Assembly (NCBI RefSeq): GCF_003568865.1
Contig: NZ_CP031115.1
Location: 1,178,001-1,242,000 of the forward strand
Source: Rubrobacter indicoceani
Lineage (GTDB): Bacteria; Actinomycetota; Rubrobacteria; Rubrobacterales; Rubrobacteraceae
Length of the DNA stretch: 64,000 nt
Direction: 5' to 3'
Positions 42,176-50,866 of this stretch are shown piece after piece; the stretch's first letter is position 1; each line of letters begins with the position of its first letter. Both the position numbers and the translations under genes were made by a program. The notes beneath the pieces were generated by a model, which saw only the letters and a list, made by a program, of their open reading frames with translations, did not search any database and was not told the DNA's origin.

Positions 42176-42975
42176 CGCGGGGCGGCTCGGGCGGACATGT
42201 CGGCGGAGCGAACGAACTCTGGCCCGGCCTTGAAGCCCCGAGCATCGTCCGGGACGCCCCCCGACCCGCCACCATACTGCGCGTCGCGGACGCTCTGGAG
42301 TTTCAGGGGGGAGAAGTCCTGGAACTGTTCCGGGAAGTCTCGTCGCCCATCGGGCAGGCGGTGTACCCCATACACCTCAAGAGATCCGGCAGTGAATTCT
42401 TTATAGAGGTCGAGACGGGTCGCTGGACGGACCAGGTCGCGAGAAGCATTGTTCGCCGGGTCGCGGTGCTCCGAGACTCCGATGACGGCGAACGGGAGGT
42501 TCTGATCCTCAGCGCGTACCCCGTCCCCGATAAAGTCTCGTTCTTTACCGGGGTGAGCATCGAGGCCGGGGTCCAGCTCTCCGTGCTCGGCGCTGAGAAC
42601 GACGACCCCGAAGCGGGGGCCGGGGCTTTCCTGAGGTCGGCCCGCCGCTACTGGATGGACGACCTTGACTACGGTACCCAGTACCTGCCGGTCGCCGAGG
42701 AACTCGTACTGGACCTCGCCGAAGGTTTCGTTCTGAGCGAGTTCGTCCGCTCGTTCGGCTTCTACCTCGGAGAGACCATCCGACGCGCCGCGCCCGGCGA
42801 AGAGGCCCGCTGGAGCCGGGAGGGGATGCGCGAACCGGTGCTCGTGATCTCCAACCTTGAGCTGGATCCCATCGGCAAGGCGCGGGCCTTTATAGAGAAC
42901 GGCGAGCGGGACTCGGTGGCCTTCTACGCCGGCTACGTGCTCAGAGAACTCGGCCTCGACGCGCCGGCCCGGTGA
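42157..42975 (+). CDS. Unrecognised soluble protein
   Basis: I do not recognise this 272-residue protein. It is a mixed alpha/beta chain without membrane segments or known motifs. Distinct blocks are FQGGEVLELFREVSSPIG, SEFFIEVETGRWTDQVA, REVLILSAYPVPDKVSFFTGVS and a helical C-terminus ending ENGERDSVAFYAGYVLRELG. GTG 42157 is the earliest plausible start in frame; the frame is open for another 23 codons upstream, without a start codon. It converges on glutaredoxin. Confidence 0.65.
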   Translation: MSGVSVARGGSGGHVGGANELWPGLEAPSIVRDAPRPATILRVADALEFQGGEVLELFREVSSPIGQAVYPIHLKRSGSEFFIEVETGRWTDQVARSIVRRVAVLRDSDDGEREVLILSAYPVPDKVSFFTGVSIEAGVQLSVLGAENDDPEAGAGAFLRSARRYWMDDLDYGTQYLPVAEELVLDLAEGFVLSEFVRSFGFYLGETIRRAAPGEEARWSREGMREPVLVISNLELDPIGKARAFIENGERDSVAFYAGYVLRELGLDAPAR

Positions 42976-42978
42976 GGC

Positions 42979-43224
42979 TCAGGAGTATCGGCGACGAAGC
43001 TCGCGGATAATGTTCTTTGAATCCACCAGCACCTCGTCGCCTATGGTGAGGATGGGTATGGCCCGCTGTCCGGAGAGGCGAATCACCGACTCCCGACCGT
43101 CCTCATCGGCGTTCACGACCTCGTAATCGAGGTTCAGCCGCTCCAGCTCGCTCTTCACGCGCATGCAGAACGGGCAGTAGTTGCCGGTGTAGAGCTTGAT
43201 CTTTTCTTTTGTCTCAATTGCCAT
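42979..43224 (-). CDS. Glutaredoxin-like protein
   Basis: The 81-residue thioredoxin-fold protein has the redox CPFC in YTGNYCPFCMRVKSEL, the cis-proline loop RAIPILTIGDEV and a normal glutaredoxin length. It would reduce disulfides or shuttle electrons in the cytoplasm; CPFC rather than CPYC resembles NrdH-like and mycoredoxin-like relatives. ATG 43224 gives the compact form; an upstream ATG at 43254 would add ten basic residues. It is divergent from the VanW gene. Confidence 0.9.
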   Translation of the reverse strand: MAIETKEKIKLYTGNYCPFCMRVKSELERLNLDYEVVNADEDGRESVIRLSGQRAIPILTIGDEVLVDSKNIIRELRRRYS

Positions 43225-43424
43225 GGTGTTTTTGGTTCCTTTCCTGAAATCCATCGCTTGCTTTGTTCGAATACGACCGGACAGTCCTGCGGCCTATCTT
43301 GTGTCCAGACTGTATTCCGTATTCTACTCCAAAGACCTCGAAAACAGGTGAAAGCACCATCTTTTCGGCTGTTTCAGACCGCCGGGTCAGATCGGCGGCA
43401 CACACGAAAAATCCGTTCGAGCGT

Positions 43425-43453
43425 TGGCTAAAGGGGTTCGGGCGTGCTAGGGT
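43425..43453 (+). promoter_or_regulatory. Promoter abutting the VanW gene
   Basis: TTGGCT and TAGGGT (43448-43453) are separated by about 18 bases, with TGC before the second hexamer. TAGGGT ends six bases before GTG 43460, again leaderless-like. The 235-base divergent gap also has a TAGAAT on the minus strand near 43321-43326 that could serve glutaredoxin. Confidence 0.4.
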
Positions 43454-43459
43454 TTTAAG

Positions 43460-45304
43460 GTGAGACGGGGGACTCCCAGGAGGCTCGTTTTACAAGGACA
43501 GGACAGCAAGAAAACCAGACGTTTCCCAGGCCCGGAGCGGGCCTTTCGGCTCTCGGAGGTTAGTGAGATTCTTAAGCGACAGCGTAGAACGGGAAGGGCA
43601 GAGCGACGGGGCAAGGCGGAGACGACCGGGCCTTCTTTGGGCGGTTCTTCGGGCAGAAGTCGCCGGACCGGGGCGAAGATAGCGGGTCCGATCATCATAG
43701 TCTGTGCCGTGGTTGCGTTTCTGTTTCTCGCCGATTACTGGATGAATTCGGGCGAGGTATACGGCGGTGTAGAGGTCGGCGGGGTGTCTCTCGGCGGTCT
43801 TACAAAGGCCGAGGCCCGGGAGGCCGTTCAGGAGCGGGCGACCGGCGCACTCGGGGAGATCCGGGTGGTCAACCCCACCGGCGAGGAGGACTTCACCTTC
43901 GAGCCGGAGTCCGTCGGGGTGGACTACAGCGTTGATACGACCATAGACCGGGCCTACGCCGTCGGGCGCGAGGGCGGTATCGGGGAGCGGATCTCCGACC
44001 GGCTCCAGAGCGCCTACGGTACGATAGAGGTCCAGCCGGAATTCGACTACGACCCGGCGCGAGCCGAAGAACAGGTCGCCCGGATAGCAAACGACCTCGA
44101 CGCCGAGCGGCGCGAAGCGGGGGTCGAGATCGTCGGCTCCGCCGTGGAGGTCTCCGAGTCTCAGACGGGTTACCGCACCGACCGGACGGCGACGCTCGAA
44201 GCGATAAACGCCTCGGTCAGGGACATGAGCGGCGTTTCGGAGGCCAGCGGCGAGGTTCTCCGGCCGCAGCTTACAACCGCGGAGGCCGAACGGGCCGCCA
44301 CGCAGGCCCGGAGCGCGATGGACGGAGAACTCCGGCTTGCGGGCGGTGGTGAGAACTGGACGGTCTCTCCGGCGGCTATCGGGGCTTCGCTTGTCGTTGC
44401 GGAAGGGGGCGGAGACTTCCGGGTCTCTCTTGACCGGGAGGCTCTCAGGCAGAACCTGGAACCCGTCTACGCGGCCCTTCAGCGGCCGGCCGTCGAGGCC
44501 GAGTACAGGGTCGAGGGGACGAATGTCAGCGTGACGCCGAGCCAGCAGGGACAGCAGATTCAGAGCGACCAGTTGCTCTCGGAGATAGAAGCGAACATCT
44601 TCGCCGGCAAGCGGGAGTACGAGATCCCGGTAACAATAGACCGCCCGGAGCTTACGACCGAGCGAGCCGAGGCGATGAAGCCGACGGAGGTTATCGGCGA
44701 GTACTCGACCAACTACCTGACCTACGATGACAGCCCCGGGCGGGTGAAGAACCTTGAGATCGGCTCCGACGCGGTCAACGGGCAGCTTATCGCGCCCGGC
44801 GAGGTCTTCTCCTTCAACGCGCTGGCTTCGCAGTACGACTACGAGGCCGGATCTGTCATAGTGAACGGTCAGGTTGACGAGGCCGATGGCGGCGGTCTGT
44901 GCCAGGTCTCCTCGACGCTCTACATGGCCGCGAACTACGCCGGTCTGGACGTTGTCGAGCGACACCCGCATTTCGCGGAACTCCCCTACATCCGGCCCGG
45001 CTTCGACGCGACGGTCTGGTTCGGCGCGCTCGACATGCAGTTCCGGAACTCCACCGACGGTTACATCCTTATCGAGGAGACCGTTGACACCAGGACCGGC
45101 GAGGTCTACTCGGCCATTCACGGCGTGCCGCAGGACGTACAGGTCGAGATGGAGTCCGAGAAGGTCGCCGAGCGTAAAAACCCGCAGGGGGAGGCCACTA
45201 CGGAATGGGTCACCTACCAGACCGTAACCCGCAACGGGAAGGTCGAATACGACGGCGTTCTCCACGAGGACACTTACGACTACCTCGAGCCGGCCGATTC
45301 CTAG
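43460..45304 (+). CDS. VanW-family cell-wall-associated protein with N-terminal membrane anchor
   Basis: The 614-residue protein has a basic cytoplasmic tail (1-72), one membrane helix (about 75-92, KIAGPIIIVCAVVAFLFL), then extracytoplasmic YoaR-like repeats (VEVGGVSLGGLTKAEAREAV and a second set near 250-330) and a VanW domain near 410-560 with VNGQVDEADGGGLCQVSSTLYMAA (in pieces). VanW-type proteins occur in glycopeptide-resistance clusters and as wall-binding proteins; the biochemical role is unknown. The GTG start seems leaderless. A strong terminator follows. Confidence 0.87.
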   Translation: MRRGTPRRLVLQGQDSKKTRRFPGPERAFRLSEVSEILKRQRRTGRAERRGKAETTGPSLGGSSGRSRRTGAKIAGPIIIVCAVVAFLFLADYWMNSGEVYGGVEVGGVSLGGLTKAEAREAVQERATGALGEIRVVNPTGEEDFTFEPESVGVDYSVDTTIDRAYAVGREGGIGERISDRLQSAYGTIEVQPEFDYDPARAEEQVARIANDLDAERREAGVEIVGSAVEVSESQTGYRTDRTATLEAINASVRDMSGVSEASGEVLRPQLTTAEAERAATQARSAMDGELRLAGGGENWTVSPAAIGASLVVAEGGGDFRVSLDREALRQNLEPVYAALQRPAVEAEYRVEGTNVSVTPSQQGQQIQSDQLLSEIEANIFAGKREYEIPVTIDRPELTTERAEAMKPTEVIGEYSTNYLTYDDSPGRVKNLEIGSDAVNGQLIAPGEVFSFNALASQYDYEAGSVIVNGQVDEADGGGLCQVSSTLYMAANYAGLDVVERHPHFAELPYIRPGFDATVWFGALDMQFRNSTDGYILIEETVDTRTGEVYSAIHGVPQDVQVEMESEKVAERKNPQGEATTEWVTYQTVTRNGKVEYDGVLHEDTYDYLEPADS

Positions 45305-45336
45305 ACCCGAACGGCGCGGGCAGCGCCCTGCAGCAC

Positions 45337-45382
45337 ACCGAAGCCCCGAACCGGGTAACGGTTCGGGGCTTCGGTGGTTTTT
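45337..45382 (+). terminator. Strong intrinsic terminator after the VanW gene
   Basis: Arms ACCGAAGCCCCGAACC (45337-45352) and GGTTCGGGGCTTCGGT (45360-45375) form a perfect 16-bp stem around a seven-base loop, followed by GGTTTTTC. The U-tract serves the plus strand; on the minus strand, past the RidA stop, the tail is not T-rich. Confidence 0.9.
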
Positions 45383-45390
45383 CGGGTGGT

Positions 45391-45852
45391 TCAGTTTGAG
45401 GCTTCGAAGATGACCTCTACTTCGACGGGGGAGTTCAGGGGAAGTTCGGCGACGCCGACCGCGCTTCTTGCGTGATGCCCGGCTTCACCGAAGACCTCGC
45501 CCAGCAGTCTGGATGCGCCGTTTATCACCTGCGGCTGACCGTTGAAACCCCCGGCCGAGGCTACGAACCCGACAACCTTTACAACCGAAGCAAGGTTCTC
45601 CGGGCCGCCGGAGACGCTCGCGGCGGCAGAGAGCGCGTTCAGGGCGCAGAGCCAAGCGAGGCGGGTCGCTTCTTCGGGGGAGACCTCCGAGCCGACCTTT
45701 CCGGTGGCGGGGAGCTCACCGTCCACAAAGGGGAGTTGCCCGGCGGTGAAGATCAGGTCTCCGGTCCGTTTGGCCGGGATGTAGGAGGCCGCCGGGGCCG
45801 GGACGCCTGGGAGTTCGAGGCCGAGTTCCGCGAGCCTCTCGGTTACGTTCAC
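45391..45852 (-). CDS. RidA-family (YjgF) protein
   Basis: The 153-residue protein carries the Rid pattern IFTAGQLPFVDGELPATGKVG, LNALSAAASVSGGPENLASVVKVVGFV (in pieces), GHHARSAVGVAELPLNSPVEVEV. The arginine before SAVG is the residue used by imine deaminases. RidA clears reactive enamines and imines formed by PLP enzymes. GTG 45852 overlaps the flavin reductase stop (GTGA), so they are co-translated, a pairing also seen in some pyrimidine and aromatic catabolic systems. Confidence 0.88.
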   Translation of the reverse strand: MNVTERLAELGLELPGVPAPAASYIPAKRTGDLIFTAGQLPFVDGELPATGKVGSEVSPEEATRLAWLCALNALSAAASVSGGPENLASVVKVVGFVASAGGFNGQPQVINGASRLLGEVFGEAGHHARSAVGVAELPLNSPVEVEVIFEASN

Positions 45853-46352
45853 GAAAGGGCCTGTTCGTATTCCGAGGGGTCGTAGGTCAGGGGAACGTCG
45901 TGTGTGAGGGTGTCGGCGGCGGTGATCTCGGCGACCATCACCGTGTGGTCCCCGGCGCGAGCGGTGTCGAGGATGCGGCAGTCGAGATAGGCGAGGCAGT
46001 CGAGCAGGTACGGCGAGCCGGACGGTGTGAGGCCGAACGGGACCCCGACGAACTTCTCGTGGTACTCGCCGCTCGTCTCCGCAAAATAGGTGGCGGCGTT
46101 TACCTGATCCTCTCCGAGTACGCTCAGGGAGAACGTCCCGGTCTCGAGGGCGAGGTCGTGGGTGTAGCGGTCGTTCTTTATGGCGACGGCCACCGCCGGC
46201 GGTCGTTCGCTTGTCTGCATCACCCATGATGCGGTCATGGCGTTGTGCTGTCGGCCCCGGCGCGTACCGACGATGTAGACACCGTGGGTGAAATAGCCGA
46301 GCGCGCCGAGTATGCTGCTGCGGTCTTGAAGGTCGTGCGAATCCCTGTCCAA
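45849..46352 (-). CDS. Flavin reductase domain protein
   Basis: The 167-residue split-barrel protein has GALGYFTHGVYIVGTRR, NAMTASWVMQTSERPPAVAVAI (in pieces) and the FMN-binding ETGTFSLSVLGED strand. Such proteins supply reduced FMN to a monooxygenase or bind flavin themselves. A candidate partner oxygenase is not in the window. The TTG start is preceded by GGAGAACGGAG, well spaced. Confidence 0.88.
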   Translation of the reverse strand: MDRDSHDLQDRSSILGALGYFTHGVYIVGTRRGRQHNAMTASWVMQTSERPPAVAVAIKNDRYTHDLALETGTFSLSVLGEDQVNAATYFAETSGEYHEKFVGVPFGLTPSGSPYLLDCLAYLDCRILDTARAGDHTVMVAEITAADTLTHDVPLTYDPSEYEQALS

Positions 46353-46468
46353 GATTCTCCGTTCTCCTGAATGATAAGCGGGTACCTTACCCGGAAGATA
46401 CCCCGCAGGGCACCTTCGTACTCCCGTGTATTCTACTAGCCGCAGGGACCGTGCAAACCGCAGAAAGC

Positions 46469-46474
46469 TATACT
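46469..46474 (+). promoter_or_regulatory. -10 element before mobA
   Basis: TATACT ends seven bases before GTG 46482; no ribosome site is present, so a leaderless transcript is likely. No -35 is evident. Confidence 0.4.
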
Positions 46475-46481
46475 CTCCGTC

Positions 46482-47135
46482 GTGCCTGACAGAGCTTTAT
46501 CAGCGGCTTTTTCCTCCCGGCTTACCGGTGATACGAACCCGGAGGTCGGCGGGATCATCCTTGCCGGAGGTCGCAGCAGCCGCATGGGCTTCGATAAGCT
46601 CCGGGCCGAGGTGGACGGGGCCCCGATGCTGGCGCGGGTAGTTCGTGCGCTGGACGGGGTCTGCAAGGAGGTCGTGGTCGTCGGCGACGGCGGGCCGGAG
46701 CTGCCGGGTGTGCGGCGCGTTTCGGACGTCCGGTCCGGGTACGAAGGGCCGCTCGCGGGCTTCGAGGCCGGGCTGGCGGCGACAAGGGAACGGTTTCTTA
46801 TCCTGTGCGCCGGAGATATGCCATTTGTCAGCGTGGAGCTTGCCGGGGCCTTGATCCAGCACCTCCGAAACGGGGCGCGGGCCGTCGTGCCGGAGTATCC
46901 GGCGGGGAGGCTTCATCCGCTTTTCGCCGCCTACGGGCGCGGGGTGGAGCGTGAAGTCGGGGCCGCGCTCGGTTCGGGGGTACGCTCGATGCGCGGTATG
47001 CTGGACCTGATCGCCGGGGGCGGCGAGCCGGGTGGGGTACGGTACGTCCGGGAGGGCATCGACCGGCCGGAACTCTCCCTGATGAACGTCAACTCGCCGG
47101 GGGATCTCGCGCTCGCCCGGAAGTCTCTGGCTTGA
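46482..47135 (+). CDS. mobA: Molybdenum cofactor guanylyltransferase-like protein
   Basis: The 217-residue nucleotidyltransferase has the signature GIILAGGRSSRMGFDKL, the DxD-like CAGDMPFVS and LMNVNSPGDL at the end, matching MobA, which attaches GMP to molybdopterin. The MobA/MocA/IspD-like superfamily also includes CTP-using enzymes; the RSSRMG-D-K form favours MobA. No other molybdenum genes are nearby. Its stop overlaps the YdcF start (TTGA). Confidence 0.85.
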   Translation: MPDRALSAAFSSRLTGDTNPEVGGIILAGGRSSRMGFDKLRAEVDGAPMLARVVRALDGVCKEVVVVGDGGPELPGVRRVSDVRSGYEGPLAGFEAGLAATRERFLILCAGDMPFVSVELAGALIQHLRNGARAVVPEYPAGRLHPLFAAYGRGVEREVGAALGSGVRSMRGMLDLIAGGGEPGGVRYVREGIDRPELSLMNVNSPGDLALARKSLA

Positions 47136-47743
47136 GGCTTCTGCGGGCGGTGGTTCAGGCTCTCGGGGATTGTTCGGGGATCATCCGGGTCTTTGCCGGG
47201 CGCCCGGCGGGGACGCCGGGGAGTCCCGGCGACGGCAGGCGCGGCTTGTCGGTGGCGGTGGTGCTCGGAGCGCAGGTCCTGCCCGGCGGCAGGCCGAGCG
47301 GGACGCTCCGGGCGCGCACGCTCCACGCCGCCGGGATGTATTTTTCGGGAGAGGTCAAGCGGCTGGTCGTAACCGGCGGGCTCGGGGAGCATCCCCCCTC
47401 CGAGGCCGAGGTGATGGCCGGGATACTTCACGCGGCGGGCGTCCCGGCTGAGGCCGTCATCGAGGAACGGGAAGCCCGGACCACCTGGGAATCCGCAAGG
47501 CACGTCTCGCGGATGATGAAGAGCCGGAGAATCTCAGAGGCGTACATCGTTACGGACCCGCTACACTGCGTAAGGACGGCGGCTGCGTTCGGGGAGTGCG
47601 GGCTTCGGACCCGGCCGGAGCCGGTCTACGGCAGCCCGTCGTGGCGGGTGAACCGGTTGCGCCGCGAGCAGTTCGTGCGAGAGATGGGGGCCTCTTTCTG
47701 GTACAGGATTCGTCACGGGGTAGGTTCGCGTACCCGGCGCTAG
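47132..47743 (+). CDS. YdcF/DUF218 family protein
   Basis: The 203-residue protein has VVLGAQVLPGGRPSGTLRAR, LVVTGG, EEREARTTWESARHV and SEAYIVTDPLHCVRTAAAF, the DUF218 pattern (YdcF, SanA). Members bind S-adenosylmethionine or act in envelope integrity, but no catalytic role is settled. No N-terminal membrane helix precedes the domain, unlike SanA. It is translated with mobA through a TTG start. Confidence 0.82.
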   Translation: MRLLRAVVQALGDCSGIIRVFAGRPAGTPGSPGDGRRGLSVAVVLGAQVLPGGRPSGTLRARTLHAAGMYFSGEVKRLVVTGGLGEHPPSEAEVMAGILHAAGVPAEAVIEEREARTTWESARHVSRMMKSRRISEAYIVTDPLHCVRTAAAFGECGLRTRPEPVYGSPSWRVNRLRREQFVREMGASFWYRIRHGVGSRTRR

Positions 47744-48603
47744 TGCTCGGGGTGCTCGCGGTCGGTTCGGCGGCGGTCCTGATCCGGCTCGCCGACGCTC
47801 CGGCTGTAACGGTGGCGTTCTGGCGGTGTGCGCTCGGGGTTGGGCTGCTCCTGCCGGTCGCGCTCTGGCGGCGGGAGGCTTTCCCGAGGGGAAGGGTTCT
47901 TGGCGTCGGGCTGCTCTCCGGGGTCGCGCTCGGGGCGCACTTCGGGTTCTGGGTGTCCTCGCTGGACCACACGAGCGTCGCGGCGAGCGTCGTGCTTGTC
48001 TCGTCTTCCCCGGTCTTTGTCGCCGCGCTGGCGTTTGTCGCGTTCGGGGAGCGCACCTCGCCGCTCTCCGTGATCGGGATGCTCGTCTCCCTCGTCGGGA
48101 CGGTGGTTATCACCCTTGATGACTCGGTTGGCTCGGCGGCGGTTTACGGAAACGTGCTCGCCATAATCGGAGCGCTGACGTTTGCGGTCTACGTCGTGAT
48201 CGGCCGCTCCGCGAGAACCTCGGGTGGGGTGGGGGCGATCTCCTACTCCATCGTTACTTATTCATCGGCGGCGGCGAGCCTGCTTCTGTACGGGATGCTC
48301 TCGGGTACGCGCCTGTGGGGCTTTGACGGTGAGACGTGGTTCTGGCTTTTTGCGATCGCGCTCGGGCCGCAGATTCTCGGCCACACGGTCTTCAACTGGA
48401 CGCTCGGGTTCTTCGAGGCTTCGGTTATCGCGGGTGTAACGCTTGCGGAACCCGTAGTCTCCACCCTGCTTGCGTGGCTGGTACTCGCCGAGCGTCCGGG
48501 TTCCGCGACCCTTATCGGCGGCGCGGTCGTACTCTTCGGGCTGTACCTTCTGCTGGCCGGAAGGCGCAACACGTCGGCCGAAACCGGACCGCCGCCGGGC
48601 TGA
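47743..48603 (+). CDS. EamA/DMT-family transporter
   Basis: The 286-residue protein has ten hydrophobic segments in two EamA repeats; conserved points are VTVAFWRCALGVGLLLPVAL (in pieces), SSSPVFVAALAF, the glutamate-rich AFGERTSP, and LAEPVVSTLLAWLVLAERP in the second repeat. It would export or import amino acids or metabolites. GTG 47743 leaves the first helix slightly short; GTG 47641, within the YdcF gene, would lengthen it. Neither has a clear ribosome site. Confidence 0.82.
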   Translation: MLGVLAVGSAAVLIRLADAPAVTVAFWRCALGVGLLLPVALWRREAFPRGRVLGVGLLSGVALGAHFGFWVSSLDHTSVAASVVLVSSSPVFVAALAFVAFGERTSPLSVIGMLVSLVGTVVITLDDSVGSAAVYGNVLAIIGALTFAVYVVIGRSARTSGGVGAISYSIVTYSSAAASLLLYGMLSGTRLWGFDGETWFWLFAIALGPQILGHTVFNWTLGFFEASVIAGVTLAEPVVSTLLAWLVLAERPGSATLIGGAVVLFGLYLLLAGRRNTSAETGPPPG

Positions 48604-48724
48604 CGGAACGCCCGAACGGGACGCGGGCGAAGCTTTCGTTCACAGAAGGCAGGGTCGCGGTGGTGTATGCTCGCCACTAACGGTATCAAGAGTCTCTGGA
48701 GTAGATTACGGAAGGCATTCAGGC

Positions 48725-49354
48725 ATGAAGGATAAACCCAGGTCTGGTCCGGGGCCGCTGAGAGTCGGTCTGTTCTACGGCTTTCTGGCGGGGGCGGTAT
48801 CGGTGTTCTCGCACTTCTTTTTCTTTCTGCTGGACCCGGAGACCATGACGGACTGGGTTCTGGCAGCGATCACGAACTTTATCCCGCTCGCCTCCATCGC
48901 GGCGTATATCTTTCTCGGCATCCTCGCCGCCGTCCGGGCCCGCCCGACCTACCTCGACTCCGGCGTACCGTACCGCTCGCTGCTTCTGCGCGATGCGGCC
49001 CTGGCCGCCGCCCTCGTCGCGCTTGTTGCGGGCCTGATCAACATAGTCTCAACCGGCCTTCAGGCGACGGTCTTTGCCGACGATATCCGCAACTTCGCCA
49101 CCGAAGCCGCCCCGAAGATAGTCTCCTACGTAAACGAGGTGCGTGCCGACCTGAGCGACCCGCCGCCTCCGGCGAACATCGAACAGATGGAGCGCATCCT
49201 CCAGCCCCCGGCTCTCTCCGACCTCGGGCAGACCATCGGCAACACCGCCATCGGGACGATGCTCCTCGGCGCGCTCGGGGGCGTTATCGGCGGCCTGCGC
49301 GGCCTCGGCCACAGAAAAAGCGAAACCCCGAATCCCGACGAGGATGAAAACTAG
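48725..49354 (+). CDS. Unrecognised four-helix membrane protein
   Basis: This 209-residue protein has hydrophobic segments at about 13-33, 45-67, 84-106 and 175-195. The extracytoplasmic part between helices three and four (about 107-172) is polar and Asp/Pro-rich. I see no known motif. ATG 48725 follows GGAAGG at a rather long spacing; the open frame upstream overlaps the EamA end and is unlikely. Its C-terminus is acidic and Pro-rich. Confidence 0.68.
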   Translation: MKDKPRSGPGPLRVGLFYGFLAGAVSVFSHFFFFLLDPETMTDWVLAAITNFIPLASIAAYIFLGILAAVRARPTYLDSGVPYRSLLLRDAALAAALVALVAGLINIVSTGLQATVFADDIRNFATEAAPKIVSYVNEVRADLSDPPPPANIEQMERILQPPALSDLGQTIGNTAIGTMLLGALGGVIGGLRGLGHRKSETPNPDEDEN

Positions 49355-49429
49355 CCGGAGGAAAGGCCCCGGCCGAAATAACCGGAGCCACGTTCAGCAG
49401 GCTGTCTGCTTCGGTTTTCGGGGGGATCC

Positions 49430-50161
49430 CTAGGAGGAGAGGCGGTCTCCGGGCTGCATGGTGTGGACTTCGGCGGAGTGGCCGACCTCGGCGAGCCGTT
49501 CCTTGAGCTTCTCCGGGGTTCCGGTGAAGAATGGCAGCACGTTCGGGTCGTAGTGAGCGGGGATAACGTGCGAGACGCCGAGTAGCCTTGCGGCGTGGGC
49601 GGCTTCGAGCGGCCCCATCGTCAGGCGGTCGCCTATCGGGAGGATGGCGATGTCCGGCGAATAGAGCTGGCCGATAAGGGACATGTCCCCGAAGAGGTTG
49701 GTGTCGCCCGCGTGGTAGAGCTTCAGGCCGCTCTCGAACTCGATAACGTAGCCCATAGGCTCGCCGCCGTAGATGGAGGAACCGTCTGCGGTCTGGATGG
49801 ATGAGGAGTGGAAGGCGTTGGTCGCCGTTACCCGGACGCCGCCCACCTGAGCCGTACCGCCCTTCTGCAGCGGCTCGGCGTTCTCCACGCCCTGACTCTG
49901 GAGGTAGGAGAAGATCTCGAAGTTGGCGATGACCTTCGCCCCGGTGTCTTTGGAGAGCTGCGCTGCGTCCCCCAGATGGTCGAAGTGGCCGTGCGTCACA
50001 AGGATGGTGTCGAGTTCCCCGACCTCCTTCAACTCAGCGGGGATAACCGGGTTGTCGTTTATAAAGGGGTCTATGATGATCTGCTCGTCGCCCGGCGTCG
50101 TGAAGCGAAACGTAGCGTGCCCGAGGTAGGTGATCCTGACCCCGCCGAGTAGCTGCTCCAT
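49430..50161 (-). CDS. UPF0173 metal-dependent hydrolase (MBL fold)
   Basis: The 243-residue protein fits UPF0173: ITYLGHATFRFT at the start, the metal motif LVTHGHFDHLGDA, AFHSSS, HAGDTNLFGDM and VIPAHYDPN. These enzymes are small metallo-hydrolases of unknown substrate. AAGGAG with a six-base spacer before ATG 50161 decides the start; upstream in-frame codons are spurious. It is divergent from the YdcZ-like gene. Confidence 0.9.
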   Translation of the reverse strand: MEQLLGGVRITYLGHATFRFTTPGDEQIIIDPFINDNPVIPAELKEVGELDTILVTHGHFDHLGDAAQLSKDTGAKVIANFEIFSYLQSQGVENAEPLQKGGTAQVGGVRVTATNAFHSSSIQTADGSSIYGGEPMGYVIEFESGLKLYHAGDTNLFGDMSLIGQLYSPDIAILPIGDRLTMGPLEAAHAARLLGVSHVIPAHYDPNVLPFFTGTPEKLKERLAEVGHSAEVHTMQPGDRLSS

Positions 50162-50339
50162 GTAGGTCTCCTTTTCTTCTGTCTCTGACGCGGGATACGC
50201 TGTAGTGCCCCGCAGGATGCCAAACGACCTTACGTATACCCGGCATACCAGACCGAGAAACGAACGCCCCGCTCCGCGCTTCGGATATACTGTCGGGCTT
50301 CGCAAAGATTTCAGCACCGAGCACCGGAGGTAGAGCGGC

Positions 50340-50759
50340 GTGAAACTGGTAGTCCTGATCGCCCTTCTCGGCGGCGTCTGCATCGCAACCCAGGCCACCA
50401 TGAACGCTAGCGCCGGCCGGACGCTCGGCCTCCCGACGCTTATCGCCTTCTCCGGCTTTGCAACGGGCATCGGCGGCCTCGTCGTCGCCCTGACCTCCCC
50501 CGAGAAGCCGGAGTTCACCCTTAAAGCCGTCGCGCTTGGGATCGGCTCCGGGCTTGTCGGGTGCATAATACTCGCCTGTGTAACCTACGCCGTAACCCAG
50601 GGCGGCATCGCCCGCGCGCTCTCGCTGGTTTTGGGGGCGCAGCTTATCGCCGGGCTCGTTATCGAGAGGCTCGGCTTTTTCGGGGATGGCCTGAGCTTCC
50701 TGAAGGTCGCGGGGGTTATGCTTATCGTGGTCGGAGGGATACTGGTGGTGAGGTTCTGA
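50340..50759 (+). CDS. DMT-family small membrane transporter (YdcZ/DUF606)
   Basis: The 139-residue protein is one four-to-five-helix DUF606 repeat: GGVCIATQATMNASAGRTLGL with the conserved Gln and Asn, and VTQGGIARALSLVLGAQLIAGLVIERLGFFG. Two such chains may pair to make a ten-helix transporter. GGAGG lies six bases before GTG 50340. A TATACT hexamer near 50286 may be the -10. The substrate is unknown. Confidence 0.83.
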   Translation: MKLVVLIALLGGVCIATQATMNASAGRTLGLPTLIAFSGFATGIGGLVVALTSPEKPEFTLKAVALGIGSGLVGCIILACVTYAVTQGGIARALSLVLGAQLIAGLVIERLGFFGDGLSFLKVAGVMLIVVGGILVVRF

Positions 50760-50866
50760 CCCGCTCCGCCCGGGATATTTCGAGGGCGGTATGATGCGGT
50801 CCGTCTGCGTCTGCGGCTAGAATACGGAGGCGCAGATACGGACCCCGACTCACGGCTAGGAGTTGC

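Noticed and set aside
43490-45265. 591-codon minus-strand frame over the VanW gene
   Set aside because: It mirrors the third-position GC bias of the plus-strand gene; the VanW motif and terminator support the plus strand.
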